Assembly (NCBI GenBank): GCA_017520935.1
Contig: JAFXEF010000018.1
Location: 45,052-109,051 of the forward strand
Source of the DNA: Bacteroidaceae bacterium
GTDB lineage: Bacteria > Bacteroidota > Bacteroidia > Bacteroidales > Bacteroidaceae
Direction: 5' to 3'
DNA length: 64,000 nucleotides
Position 1 is the stretch's first letter; every line of letters starts with the position of its first letter. The position numbers were made by a program, and so were the translations under genes. The notes under the pieces are model-generated. The model ran no database searches. It was not told the origin of the DNA and saw only the letters and a list, made by a program, of their open reading frames with translations. Below, one piece after another: positions 32,263 to 40,594 of the stretch.

Positions 32263-32592
32263 TCAGTCTACCTGACCTAAGCTATTGCCATATTCCATCT
32301 CAGCTTGCACCACAAGCTCAATATCTTCGGGAAGGAAATCGCCAATTTTGTCTTTCTTGGCCTCCTTCACTATGTATGCGACAATCTTGTCAGTGTCGAT
32401 TTCTACACAGCCGTCGGCATCGGGCTTGGCATCGAGAAGACCGCTACTGTAGTAGTAGTCAGCGATGACATCAATAATATAATACAGGTCATCGTCAGTG
32501 AACTTCTCCTTCAGCTCTACGGGAAGAAAATTACGGATAAACTCAACGGTCTTGTCGTCATCGAGGTCATCCATGAGGAATTCGTCGTTCAT
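32263..32592 (-). CDS. Conserved acidic protein of unknown function
   Basis: 109 residues, strongly acidic at the N-terminus (DEFLMDDLDDDKTVEF), mostly helical, with a YYIIDVIADYYYSSGLLD segment. No signal peptide or membrane helix, so cytoplasmic. I do not recognise a named domain, but the composition and intact frame beside trxA and dnaE suggest a real Bacteroidales housekeeping-neighbourhood gene. It is downstream of trxA on the same strand, separated by a repeat-rich spacer. Confidence 0.7.
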   Translation of the reverse strand: MNDEFLMDDLDDDKTVEFIRNFLPVELKEKFTDDDLYYIIDVIADYYYSSGLLDAKPDADGCVEIDTDKIVAYIVKEAKKDKIGDFLPEDIELVVQAEMEYGNSLGQVD

Positions 32593-32605
32593 GTGGCTTA
32601 TGTTT

Positions 32606-32714
32606 AGGGTTTAGTGTGCAATGTTTAGAAGTTAGAGTTTAAGGTTTAAGGTAAGAGGATTCCGTGACGTACTGTCCTGATGGTGCTCTAAACTCTAAAC
32701 ATTAAACTCTAAAC
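32606..32714. repeat. Low-complexity TTTAGRGTTTA / CTCTAAACTCTAAAC repeats
   Basis: Short heptamer-like units (TTTAGGG, TTTAGTG, TTTAGAA, TTAGAGT, TTTAAGG) occupy 32606-32652, and the complementary type (CTCTAAA, CTCTAAAC, ATTAAAC) occupies 32689-32714. They form a loose inverted arrangement around ~35 unique bases. Similar junk runs occur in Bacteroidetes spacers. No gene is present. Confidence 0.6.
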
Positions 32715-32717
32715 AGA

Positions 32718-33032
32718 TTAGAGCAATGCCTCTATCTTCTCAGCGAATGCAGCCTTGGTGGCAGCACCCACAGTCTTGTCAACCACCTCACCGTTCTTGA
32801 TGAATATAACAGTGGGGATATTGCGGACGCCAAATCTCGAAGTAAGCTCGTCATTGTCATCGACATCGCATTTACCTACAATTACACGTCCTTCGTATTC
32901 CTCGGCCAACGCCTCAATATCGGGAGCGATTTTCTTACAGGGACCACACCAAGTAGCCCAGAAATCCACTACTACAGGTTTGCCCTCGGCGAGCAGAGCC
33001 TCAAAATTGCTGTCTGTGATTTGAAGTGCCAT
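32718..33032 (-). CDS. trxA: Thioredoxin
   Basis: 104 residues with the redox site WATWCGPCKK, the cis-proline segment RNIPTVIFIKNGE and a normal thioredoxin fold, acting as a general cytoplasmic disulfide reductase. The ATG at 33032 (MALQITDSNF) is preferred over a longer frame start whose extra residues do not belong to the family and would overlap the promoter. A -7 box is at 33075-33082. It directly follows dnaE on the same strand but probably has its own promoter. Confidence 0.95.
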   Translation of the reverse strand: MALQITDSNFEALLAEGKPVVVDFWATWCGPCKKIAPDIEALAEEYEGRVIVGKCDVDDNDELTSRFGVRNIPTVIFIKNGEVVDKTVGAATKAAFAEKIEALL

Positions 33033-33074
33033 AAATTCTATATGCGTTAATTTGTTAGTAATATTTTGGGAGCA

Positions 33075-33082
33075 CAAATATA
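33075..33082 (-). promoter_or_regulatory. -7 box for trxA
   Basis: TATATTTG on the minus strand, 43 bases before the trxA start, located just after the dnaE stop codon. Confidence 0.55.
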
Positions 33083-33085
33083 CGA

Positions 33086-36000
33086 TTAATTTATCTTATA
33101 ATCCAACCCTTCGCGACTTTTTATGTAATTTATCAGTTCTTTTTGTACCGAAACTTTAAGGTCTCTCGATTTGAGGTCGGCACGACATTGTCCCTCGGCA
33201 TCCTTCACGCTGAAACGCACTTCGGCATTTCCGGGATGCTCGCGAAGCATCATATTCAGGTCGTTTACAGTTTCATTGTCAAGCTCTTCCAGTTGTATGC
33301 TTATGGTAATGCTTTGTATAAGCACATCCTTCACATCGGGCAGCAGCTCTACAGAGCCAACTCTGAGTTCAAAAATGTCCTGTGCATATTTACGTGGCAC
33401 GACACGCCCCTTGACATACAGGAAGTAGCCCTCTATCATGTAGTTGCTGAACTTGAGCCAGTCGTCACCGAAGAGAGCTATCTCATAGGTTCCCGAGAAG
33501 TCCTCTATCTTGGTGATGCCAAAGGGCTTGTTGTTCTTGGTGAATCCGCTACGTGTCCCGGTAACCACACCACCGAGGGTGACATCGCGCTCTTCCTTCT
33601 TATCGAGCACTTCCTGCATGTCGGCAAGGTGTACCGAGCATACATCTTCGAGGATAATGCGATATTCATCGAGAGGATGAGCCGAGAGATAGATGCCCAC
33701 CAAGTCGCGTTCCCTGTTGAGACGCTCGATAGTAGACCATGCGGGTACGTTCTCGGGCACTTTGGGTTGCGCTATGGTGTCGGCCATACTGTCCATGCCG
33801 AAGAGCGAGTTCATGGCAGAGGCACGCTCGGTCTGCACCAATGTACCATAGCGGATGAGGATATCAAGGAAACCCTCTTTCTTGGCGTTCTCGGCAAAGT
33901 AGTCCTCGCGCTTAAGTTCGGCGAAGCAGTCGAAACCACCCGAAAGCGCCAGACATTCGAGGTTCTTGCGGTTGCAGGCCTGCAAGTTGACCCGCTCCAC
34001 AAAGTCGTAGATGCTCTTGTAGGGGCCATTGGCCTCGCGTTCGCGGATGATGGCCTCCACGGCTCCTTCACCAACCCCCTTGACACCACCGAGGCCGAAA
34101 CGGATATCGCCCTTGGCGTTGACAGAGAACTTGAGGTAACTCTCGTTCACATCGGGGCCAAGCACGTTGATGCCCATGGCCTTGCATTCGTCCATGAGCT
34201 TGGTGATTTCGTCGATACGCGAGAGGTTGCGCGAGAGGTTGGCCGCCATGTACTGGGGCGGATAGTTTGCCTTGAGGTAGGCAGTCTGGTAGGCTACCCA
34301 TGAGTAGCAGGTGGCGTGGCTCTTGTTGAAGGCGTAGGAGGCAAACTTCTCCCAGTCGCTCCATATCTTGTCGAGCACCTTCGGGTCGTGTCCGTTCTTC
34401 TGCCCGCCCTCGATGAACTTGGGCTTCATCTTGTCTACGATGTCCTTCTTCTTCTTACCCATTGCCTTACGCAGGGCATCAGATTCGCCACGGGTAAAAT
34501 CGGCCAGCTGACGCGAGAGAAGCATCACCTGCTCCTGGTATACGGTGATGCCGTAGGTATCCTTGAGATACTTCTCCATGCAGTCGATGTCGTACACAAT
34601 GGGCTTGCGTCCGCACTTACGGTCGATGAAGTCAGGGATATAGTCCATCGGCCCCGGACGGTAGAGGGCATTCATGGCGATGAGATCCTCGAAGGTAGAT
34701 GGTTGCAGCTCGCGCAAGTACTTCTGCATGCCGGGACTTTCAAACTGGAAGGTACCGATAGTCTTACCCTCGCAATAGAGCTGATAGGTCTTGGGGTCAT
34801 CAATGGATATGGTGTCTATGTCCACATCGATGCCGAGACTCTGCTTGATGTTGGCTACAGCCTCCTTGATGATGGAGAGGGTCTTCAGTCCAAGGAAGTC
34901 CATCTTGATGAGTCCCGTATCCTCAATCACACTACCTTCGTATTGTGTCACCAAGAGCTTCTCGCCCGTCTCCTTATCGTCGGCCGTGCTCACAGGCACC
35001 CAGTCGGTAATGTCGTCGCGGCAGATGATGGTGCCGCAGGCATGCACGCCCGTGCCACGCACGTTGCCTTCGAGCATCTTGGCATATTTGATGGTGTCGC
35101 GCAAGATGGGGTCGGGCGATGTCTCGGCCTCCTGCAGTTCGGGGATGGCCTCAATGGCATTGGGGAGGTTGAGTTTCTTGTCGGGCAGCTTGTCTGGGAT
35201 GAGCTTGCAGAGGTAGTTGGAGCGGTCGAGCGGCAGTTTCTGCACACGTGCCACATCCTTGAGTGCCATCTTCGTAGCCATGGTACCGTAGGTGATGATA
35301 TGAGCCACCTTCTCGGCACCGTACTTCTCGGTTACCCAACGCAGCACCTCGCCACGGCCATCATCGTCGAAGTCCACATCGATATCGGGAAGAGAGATAC
35401 GGTCAGGGTTGAGGAAACGCTCGAACAGCAGGTCATACTTGATAGGGTCGATGCGCGTAATCTCCAGGCAATAGGCCACAGCCGACCCTGCGGCCGAGCC
35501 ACGGCCCGGACCTACCGATACGCCCAGCAGATTGCGTGCCGCCCAGATGAAGTCCTGCACTATGAGGAAGTAACCCGGGAAACCCATCGTCTTCATGATA
35601 TGCAGCTCAAAGATCAGTCGATCCTCAATCTCAGGCGTCATCTCAGGATAGTATTTCTTGGCACCGTCCATGGTCAGCTTCTTCAGGTAGTCGGCCTCGA
35701 GCTTGATGCGGTAGAGCTTGTCGTAGCCACCCAGTTTCTCTATCTTGGCCTCAGCATCGGCCTGCGACAGCACCACGTTGCCCTTCTCGTCGCGGGTAAA
35801 CTCATTGAAGAGGTCCTCTTCGGTGAACTTCTGGCGATAACCCTCCTCGGTGCCGAAGTCCTCGGGAATCTCAAAGTTGGGCATGATGGGCGCATGGTCG
35901 ATGGAGTAGAACTCCACCTGATCACATATCTTCACCGTATTGGCCAGCGCCTCGGGAATGTAGCCAAAGATTTCGTTCATCTCGGCCGTTGTCTTCATCC

Positions 36001-36892
36001 ACTCCTGCTTCGAATAGAGCATGCGGGAGGGGTCGTCGAGGTCCTTTCCTGTAGAGAGGCAGATGAGGCGGTCGTGCGCCTCGGCATGCTCCTCGTTCAC
36101 GAAGTGCACGTCGTTGGTACACACCAACCCTATACCATATTTCTTGCTGTATTCGATGAGTTTCTCGTTCACCTTCAGCTGCAGGTCGTATGCCTCGTGG
36201 TTGGCACGCGCTACGGTAGCCTTGTGCAGCTGCAATTCTAAGTAGTAGTCTTCGCCGAAGGTACTCTTGTACCACTGTATGGCCTCCTCGGCATCGGAGA
36301 GCATGCCACGGGTTATCTTCTTGGGCACCTCGCCACCCAGACAGGCCGAGCATACGATGAGTCCCTCCTTGTACTTCTCCAGTTCCACACGGTCGGTACG
36401 GGGACGATTGTAGAATCCTTCGGTCCATGCCTTCGACACTAACTTGATGAGGTTGTGGTATCCCTTCTCGTTCTTGGCCAGCACCACCAGGTGATAGTTG
36501 GCACCGTCGAGTTCCTTGCCCTCCTTCTGGTAGAGCCGGCGTGGAGCCACATACATCTCGCACCCGATGATGGGCTTGAAGCGCTTCGCCTCCAATTCCT
36601 TCACCTTGGCCTTGCACTCGGCCACCGCAGCTGCAGGGTCTTCACACTCCTCCTTGCCGCTCTCAAGAGCCTTGATGCGCTTCTTCAGGTCCTTGATTTC
36701 GCCATTGACACCCCCATTCTTCTTGTTGGTATAGTTGATAAACTCCTTGATGCCCATCATGTTACCATGGTCGGTGACGGCAATGCCACGCATGCCGTCG
36801 GCCATTGCCTTATCCACGAGTTTGGGAATACTTGCCTGCCCGTCAAGTATAGAGTATTGCGTATGTACGTGCAAATGAACGAAATCTTCCAT
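33086..36892 (-). CDS. dnaE: DNA polymerase III alpha subunit
   Basis: The 1268-residue replicative polymerase. The N-terminal PHP domain begins FVHLHVHTQYSILDGQ and includes VTDHGNMMGI. The palm has GVSVGPGRGSAAGS near 465 and the catalytic acidic motif LPDIDVDFDDDGRGE near 500. YRPGPMDYIPDFIDRK, the fingers region and a C-terminal OB-fold (ITKIEDFSGTYEIALFGDDW) follow. It is longer than E. coli DnaE, partly through an N-terminal charged insertion (KNGGVNGEIKDLKKRIKALESGKEE). It forms the holoenzyme core in the cytoplasm. It has its own consensus promoter at 36912-36943 and is probably essential. Confidence 0.97.
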   Translation of the reverse strand: MEDFVHLHVHTQYSILDGQASIPKLVDKAMADGMRGIAVTDHGNMMGIKEFINYTNKKNGGVNGEIKDLKKRIKALESGKEECEDPAAAVAECKAKVKELEAKRFKPIIGCEMYVAPRRLYQKEGKELDGANYHLVVLAKNEKGYHNLIKLVSKAWTEGFYNRPRTDRVELEKYKEGLIVCSACLGGEVPKKITRGMLSDAEEAIQWYKSTFGEDYYLELQLHKATVARANHEAYDLQLKVNEKLIEYSKKYGIGLVCTNDVHFVNEEHAEAHDRLICLSTGKDLDDPSRMLYSKQEWMKTTAEMNEIFGYIPEALANTVKICDQVEFYSIDHAPIMPNFEIPEDFGTEEGYRQKFTEEDLFNEFTRDEKGNVVLSQADAEAKIEKLGGYDKLYRIKLEADYLKKLTMDGAKKYYPEMTPEIEDRLIFELHIMKTMGFPGYFLIVQDFIWAARNLLGVSVGPGRGSAAGSAVAYCLEITRIDPIKYDLLFERFLNPDRISLPDIDVDFDDDGRGEVLRWVTEKYGAEKVAHIITYGTMATKMALKDVARVQKLPLDRSNYLCKLIPDKLPDKKLNLPNAIEAIPELQEAETSPDPILRDTIKYAKMLEGNVRGTGVHACGTIICRDDITDWVPVSTADDKETGEKLLVTQYEGSVIEDTGLIKMDFLGLKTLSIIKEAVANIKQSLGIDVDIDTISIDDPKTYQLYCEGKTIGTFQFESPGMQKYLRELQPSTFEDLIAMNALYRPGPMDYIPDFIDRKCGRKPIVYDIDCMEKYLKDTYGITVYQEQVMLLSRQLADFTRGESDALRKAMGKKKKDIVDKMKPKFIEGGQKNGHDPKVLDKIWSDWEKFASYAFNKSHATCYSWVAYQTAYLKANYPPQYMAANLSRNLSRIDEITKLMDECKAMGINVLGPDVNESYLKFSVNAKGDIRFGLGGVKGVGEGAVEAIIREREANGPYKSIYDFVERVNLQACNRKNLECLALSGGFDCFAELKREDYFAENAKKEGFLDILIRYGTLVQTERASAMNSLFGMDSMADTIAQPKVPENVPAWSTIERLNRERDLVGIYLSAHPLDEYRIILEDVCSVHLADMQEVLDKKEERDVTLGGVVTGTRSGFTKNNKPFGITKIEDFSGTYEIALFGDDWLKFSNYMIEGYFLYVKGRVVPRKYAQDIFELRVGSVELLPDVKDVLIQSITISIQLEELDNETVNDLNMMLREHPGNAEVRFSVKDAEGQCRADLKSRDLKVSVQKELINYIKSREGLDYKIN

Positions 36893-36911
36893 AATCTTTT
36901 TCTTGGAGGGA

Positions 36912-36943
36912 CAAAATTAGTGCAAGCCGAGAGAAAACGCAAA
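36912..36943 (-). promoter_or_regulatory. Promoter of dnaE
   Basis: Minus-strand TTTG (36940-36943), 20 bases, TAATTTTG (36912-36919), 20 bases before the dnaE start. Confidence 0.72.
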
Positions 36944-37079
36944 TTTATTTATAGTTTTCCGAGACGCAGCCTAAATTCAGTGATTACGTAGCCCAATTAA
37001 AAGTTAATGTTATAAAAATCGCCATAAAGGTTTTGTTGGTATTTTGGGTTATTGCGATTAACTTTGCATTGCGTTGAAA

Positions 37080-37200
37080 AGACGAAGTGACGTGCTACGG
37101 TTCGTTGCACCGCGGGGGGTATTACCCTCCTTGTTATTGTGGGCTTTGAACACCGCGCCGGATTGCATCTCCGGAAGGAAGGGTTCAAAGTCCTTTCCTC
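37080..37200. repeat. GC-rich intergenic segment with nested hairpin
   Basis: The part 37144-37192 folds as two nested stems: TTTGAAC with GTTCAAA outside and CCGGA with TCCGG inside. The rest of the ~340-base gap before the HTH gene holds only repeats; no gene is supported. Confidence 0.5.
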
Positions 37201-37204
37201 AATC

Positions 37205-37290
37205 CGTCCCCTCGGATATCCAATATCCGAGGAAGTTTAGAAAGGGGTCCCTGACCCCTTTGAAGCTATTACGGGTCACAGACCCTAAAA
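37205..37290. repeat. ~86-bp repeat flanking the restriction island, left copy
   Basis: Contains the palindrome CCTCGGATAT-cca-ATATCCGAGG and GGGTCACAGACCC. Read on the minus strand it aligns base by base, with scattered substitutions and an inverted CCAATATCC/GGATATTGG centre, to 40293-40380 read on the plus strand. The two copies therefore form inverted repeats about 3.0 kb apart, enclosing the HTH and methyltransferase genes. Confidence 0.72.
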
Positions 37291-37358
37291 CACAGAAACG
37301 GCGGAAAGTTAAAAAAGCGATAATCCCAAAAGATTACCGCTTCCAATTATACAATTAC

Positions 37359-37559
37359 TTACACATCCGTTATTTGAAACTCTTTAAGTTCATCTGCAAA
37401 CACACGGATTCTTTCATTAATTTTATCTATCGTTTTTGGACCAGGCTTCCTCAATCCAGCGACATATTGTCTCATTTGGCTGCTGTTTATATCACAAATA
37501 CGTGCCAAATCATTAGGCTTCAGTCCATATTTTCCCAGAAACATAATAAGATTTTCCAT
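37359..37559 (-). CDS. Small XRE-type HTH protein (possible restriction-modification controller)
   Basis: 66 residues from the ATG at 37559 (MENLIMFLGKYG), beginning 10 bases after the stop of the upstream methyltransferase gene. A helix-turn-helix is visible in GLKPNDLARICDINSSQMRQYVAGLRKPG, typical of XRE/Cro regulators. A longer in-frame start exists but would overlap the methyltransferase gene and lies outside the domain. Controller-like proteins beside restriction enzymes usually time expression; here the gene is second rather than first, so autoregulation at the upstream promoter is only a suggestion. Confidence 0.78.
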   Translation of the reverse strand: MENLIMFLGKYGLKPNDLARICDINSSQMRQYVAGLRKPGPKTIDKINERIRVFADELKEFQITDV

Positions 37560-37569
37560 AACATATTTA

Positions 37570-40152
37570 TTAAACCAACACAATATGACTTGGTCTCTTA
37601 GTCGGATCGTTGTAATCCAATTCACCATTTCTAATCAATTGTTTAACCAACGTATTTACAGTAGAATTATTTCCTTTCATTCTGTTTACCAAAGCAATAA
37701 CTTCTGCCTTCACCTCAGGCTTAAGCTTTGGGACAATTATATTCCTCGCATCTTCAACACAAATTTCAGCCAATCCGTCAGAGCCTCTGGCCATTGAACG
37801 CATTTGAACACTCCAGCCTTCACTATTTAGATAAGCCAACAAATCCGGCAGAAACTCTTCCTTACCTGCTTTCATCCGACATCTGAAACATCCATTGGTC
37901 ACCACAACATTCTGCGAGCCAGATGGGATATAACACCATTTGGATACACTACCCCAAATAGAACCAATAAATATATCTTCCGGCTCAGCAAAATGTTTGG
38001 CTCTGTCAGGCAATTCCCATCCCCTCAATTCATTGGAAGAAAAATCTCCCGCTCCAATATTCTGTATTTCTACATAATTATATATTTCAGACTTCTTTAC
38101 AGATGTTTTCTTTCCCCCAGAAGTTGTCTTTTCAGAAAGGAAATCCACAACTTCTCCCAATAGGAAATGTTCATCCTTTGATATGCTATTTCTTAGTTCC
38201 ACTACCTTCCGACAATAACGTTTGGGGTCAAGTGTCAAATCCTTATCGTCATATATAGCCTTGATACTGATAGCCCATCCTTCCTTAGCATCCGTTCTTT
38301 TACCAGATGAAAGCCAATTGAAACATACAGCAGCATCACTCGACAATATATCCTCCGAAACCTTTCCAAAATCACTATCAACAATAAGATTACCATCTTC
38401 ATCCATGATATAACTGCCATCCTCATTGTCTCTCTTATAAATTGGTTTGGCATTCTTGTTCCCTGCCTCCCAACCGACCTTTTCTATCATCTGCACAGAA
38501 AGTTTGTATTCGGTATCTTCCTGCAACGTTTCAATCGGTTCTAGTCTTTTTTCCAGGTAAAGGACACTGGCACTTACATCCGCTCCACTGGACTTGAACG
38601 TAAATCTGGGCAATGATATGATGGCAGCAACTTTTGTACGCTTCAACAGCCATTCTCTTACTAATTTATACTTAGGTGAACGATTACCTAAATATCCGTT
38701 AGGAAGAATGATTGCAATACGCCCACCCGGCTTGCAGATTTTCACGCACATTTCAACAAACAAGACTCCGGTTTCCTGACTAGTTTGCAATTTTCCTGTT
38801 TTCTTGAAATTTCCATTATCCGTTTCCCAAACGTGTCCTAAATCAAAATCCTTCAATACCTGTTCTCTCTTTTCTACTATTTTAGTACCGAAAGGAGGAT
38901 TACAAGTCACGACATCAAAAGTATTTGCATTCTCGTCGCTATTCTCCAATGAATCTCTTTTGAATATATGGGATTTACCGTCTCCATTCAAAATCATATT
39001 CAACACAGCAACCTGTACCGCATTTTTAGAATTATCATATCCCCAAACGTTATCAGCTGAAGTCTCGTCATATTTACGCATAGCCCTGAATGCAGCAACC
39101 AAAAAATCTGCACTGCCACATGCCGGGTCAACAATATGTTCACCAAATTGAGGATTGATTATATCGACAAGGAAATCCGTAATGGTAGTAGGTGTAAAAT
39201 ATTGCGCCATATCCCATTTATACAAATCCTTGGCAAATTTCATATAAAATGTCTGTATGACTTCTCTTTTGGAATGTGTAATCTTCACAGGTGCCAAACA
39301 TTCCATAATGTCATTTAATGTATCACCGGACAAAGGCAAAGATGTTGAAACCATTTTAGGCAAATGCCTACTGTAATGCGATACAGCCTTATCCACCACC
39401 TCAGCAACTTTCTTTTTCGTTATCTCAGGCGAGTATCCTAAAGAGCGGTAATCCTGAATGTCCAATGCATCATAAGGTCTGGACTTATACTTATGTTCAT
39501 CATAAATTTTAGCTAGCAATAATTGCAAGATGATTTCATACCTTTCTTCAGGAGAATAAGACGCTTGGTGTAAAACACTTTCTATTTTAGTGAAAATCTG
39601 CACCAATGATTCTGTAGGCTTTATGGTATTGAATGTCAATGGTACAGCCTGTATCAGATGCCCGAAAGCTGGCAAGAACGTGATTGGCCCCTCCTTAATC
39701 TGTTTAGAATTGTCTTGCACCTCAATCCAAAACACACGCCTTTCTACATTGTTCCAATAAAGTCCGATGGTACTTTGGTTTACCGCAAAATTGAGCATAG
39801 GTTTCACTTGGGTCTCCTTCACATACGAATCCTTTGCATTATCCCTTTTTACTTCGCAAAGGACTAAGGCATGTTTCAATATCTCATCCGGTGTTTTTTC
39901 AGGCAAACATTCTACAGGAATATCCAGAACTGCAAAATCGCTCCTGAAACTGTTTCGACCGGAATTGCCAAACCTACTGATTACAGGTTCAATCAAGAAA
40001 TGTTCTTTGGGATAACCTTTATCCAACAAATGTCTTATTGCTTCAACCCGATAATATTCTTCAGTTGAAGACAATCCATTCTTACTCTTCTTATGTGCCT
40101 TAAGCAATCCTCGGATTGGGCACATAATTTGTAAATTTGAGAATAATTCCAT
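37570..40152 (-). CDS. Single-chain restriction-methyltransferase (Type IIG/Type I-like)
   Basis: 860 residues combining three activities. An N-terminal nuclease-like domain has Asp72 and Glu100-Val-Lys102 (LCEVKR), a PD-(D/E)XK pattern with Gln115 following. A helical connector follows. A gamma-class N6-adenine methyltransferase carries motif I DPACGSADF (342-350) and catalytic NPPF (418-421). From about residue 670 a C-terminal half resembles a single specificity domain (LLGEVVDFLSEKTTSGGKK ... YVEIQNIGAGDF). This order fits Type IIG-like enzymes that cut and modify in one polypeptide; a stand-alone Type I-like methyltransferase is the alternative. The gene is AT-rich against its GC-richer neighbours and enclosed by inverted ~86-bp repeats, indicating transfer. 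Confidence 0.85.
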   Translation of the reverse strand: MELFSNLQIMCPIRGLLKAHKKSKNGLSSTEEYYRVEAIRHLLDKGYPKEHFLIEPVISRFGNSGRNSFRSDFAVLDIPVECLPEKTPDEILKHALVLCEVKRDNAKDSYVKETQVKPMLNFAVNQSTIGLYWNNVERRVFWIEVQDNSKQIKEGPITFLPAFGHLIQAVPLTFNTIKPTESLVQIFTKIESVLHQASYSPEERYEIILQLLLAKIYDEHKYKSRPYDALDIQDYRSLGYSPEITKKKVAEVVDKAVSHYSRHLPKMVSTSLPLSGDTLNDIMECLAPVKITHSKREVIQTFYMKFAKDLYKWDMAQYFTPTTITDFLVDIINPQFGEHIVDPACGSADFLVAAFRAMRKYDETSADNVWGYDNSKNAVQVAVLNMILNGDGKSHIFKRDSLENSDENANTFDVVTCNPPFGTKIVEKREQVLKDFDLGHVWETDNGNFKKTGKLQTSQETGVLFVEMCVKICKPGGRIAIILPNGYLGNRSPKYKLVREWLLKRTKVAAIISLPRFTFKSSGADVSASVLYLEKRLEPIETLQEDTEYKLSVQMIEKVGWEAGNKNAKPIYKRDNEDGSYIMDEDGNLIVDSDFGKVSEDILSSDAAVCFNWLSSGKRTDAKEGWAISIKAIYDDKDLTLDPKRYCRKVVELRNSISKDEHFLLGEVVDFLSEKTTSGGKKTSVKKSEIYNYVEIQNIGAGDFSSNELRGWELPDRAKHFAEPEDIFIGSIWGSVSKWCYIPSGSQNVVVTNGCFRCRMKAGKEEFLPDLLAYLNSEGWSVQMRSMARGSDGLAEICVEDARNIIVPKLKPEVKAEVIALVNRMKGNNSTVNTLVKQLIRNGELDYNDPTKRPSHIVLV

Positions 40153-40198
40153 CCTGTTATGCTATGCTATATCTAAACTTCATATTAAAACTACGCAA

Positions 40199-40206
40199 CA
40201 AAGATA
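40199..40206 (-). promoter_or_regulatory. -7 box for the restriction-methyltransferase gene
   Basis: TATCTTTG on the minus strand, 46 bases before the start codon. Confidence 0.55.
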
Positions 40207-40292
40207 ACAGAAATAGTTAGCATCCACAAGAATAACAAGCGATTTCTTCCCCCTCCCGTTCATTCCGTCACGGCGGATATGCCTTATCCGCC

Positions 40293-40380
40293 AGTATCAG
40301 GGTCTATGACTCACAATAACCTCAAAGGAATCAGAGATGCCTATCTTGATACCCTCAGATATCCAATATCCGAGGAAAGG
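40293..40380. repeat. ~86-bp repeat flanking the restriction island, right copy
   Basis: Plus strand reads CAGGGTCTATGACTCAC, then AACCTCAAAGG, then CCCTCAGATATCCAATATCC with GAGGAAAGG. It corresponds segment by segment to the minus strand of 37205-37290. A separate hairpin GGCGGATA/TATCCGCC precedes it at 40272-40292. Confidence 0.72.
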
Positions 40381-40421
40381 AAAGTCGTCTTCCCTTAAGC
40401 CACTTTTTATCGTAGCTTACG

Positions 40422-40471
40422 CTTCGGAGTATCGTAACTTAAGACTGGCACCAGCCTTAACTTATGCCTCG
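40422..40471. repeat. 50-bp dispersed palindromic repeat, copy 2
   Basis: TAACTTAAGACTGGCACC followed by AGCCTTAACTTATGCCTCG. About 39 of 50 positions equal copy 1 at 11161-11210, in the same orientation. Confidence 0.7.
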
Positions 40472-40502
40472 TAATGGCCTCGATACTTGCGGGTACCTTT
40501 CT

Positions 40503-40565
40503 ATATTCCAAGACTGGCAATATATATTCCAAGACTAGCAATATATATTCCAAGACTTGGAATAT
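40503..40565. repeat. Three tandem 21-bp repeats
   Basis: Units begin at 40503, 40524 and 40545. Each starts ATATTCCAAGACT and ends CAATAT or GAATAT, with one or a few differences. The length is a multiple of three but no credible gene covers it. Confidence 0.8.
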
Positions 40566-40594
40566 TCCTTTTATCGAGGATACGATTTCTGTCC

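Noticed and set aside
34316..36241. Very long open frame on the plus strand (641 codons)
   Set aside because: It is antisense to dnaE, whose motifs are complete; the composition follows from the codon usage of the real gene.
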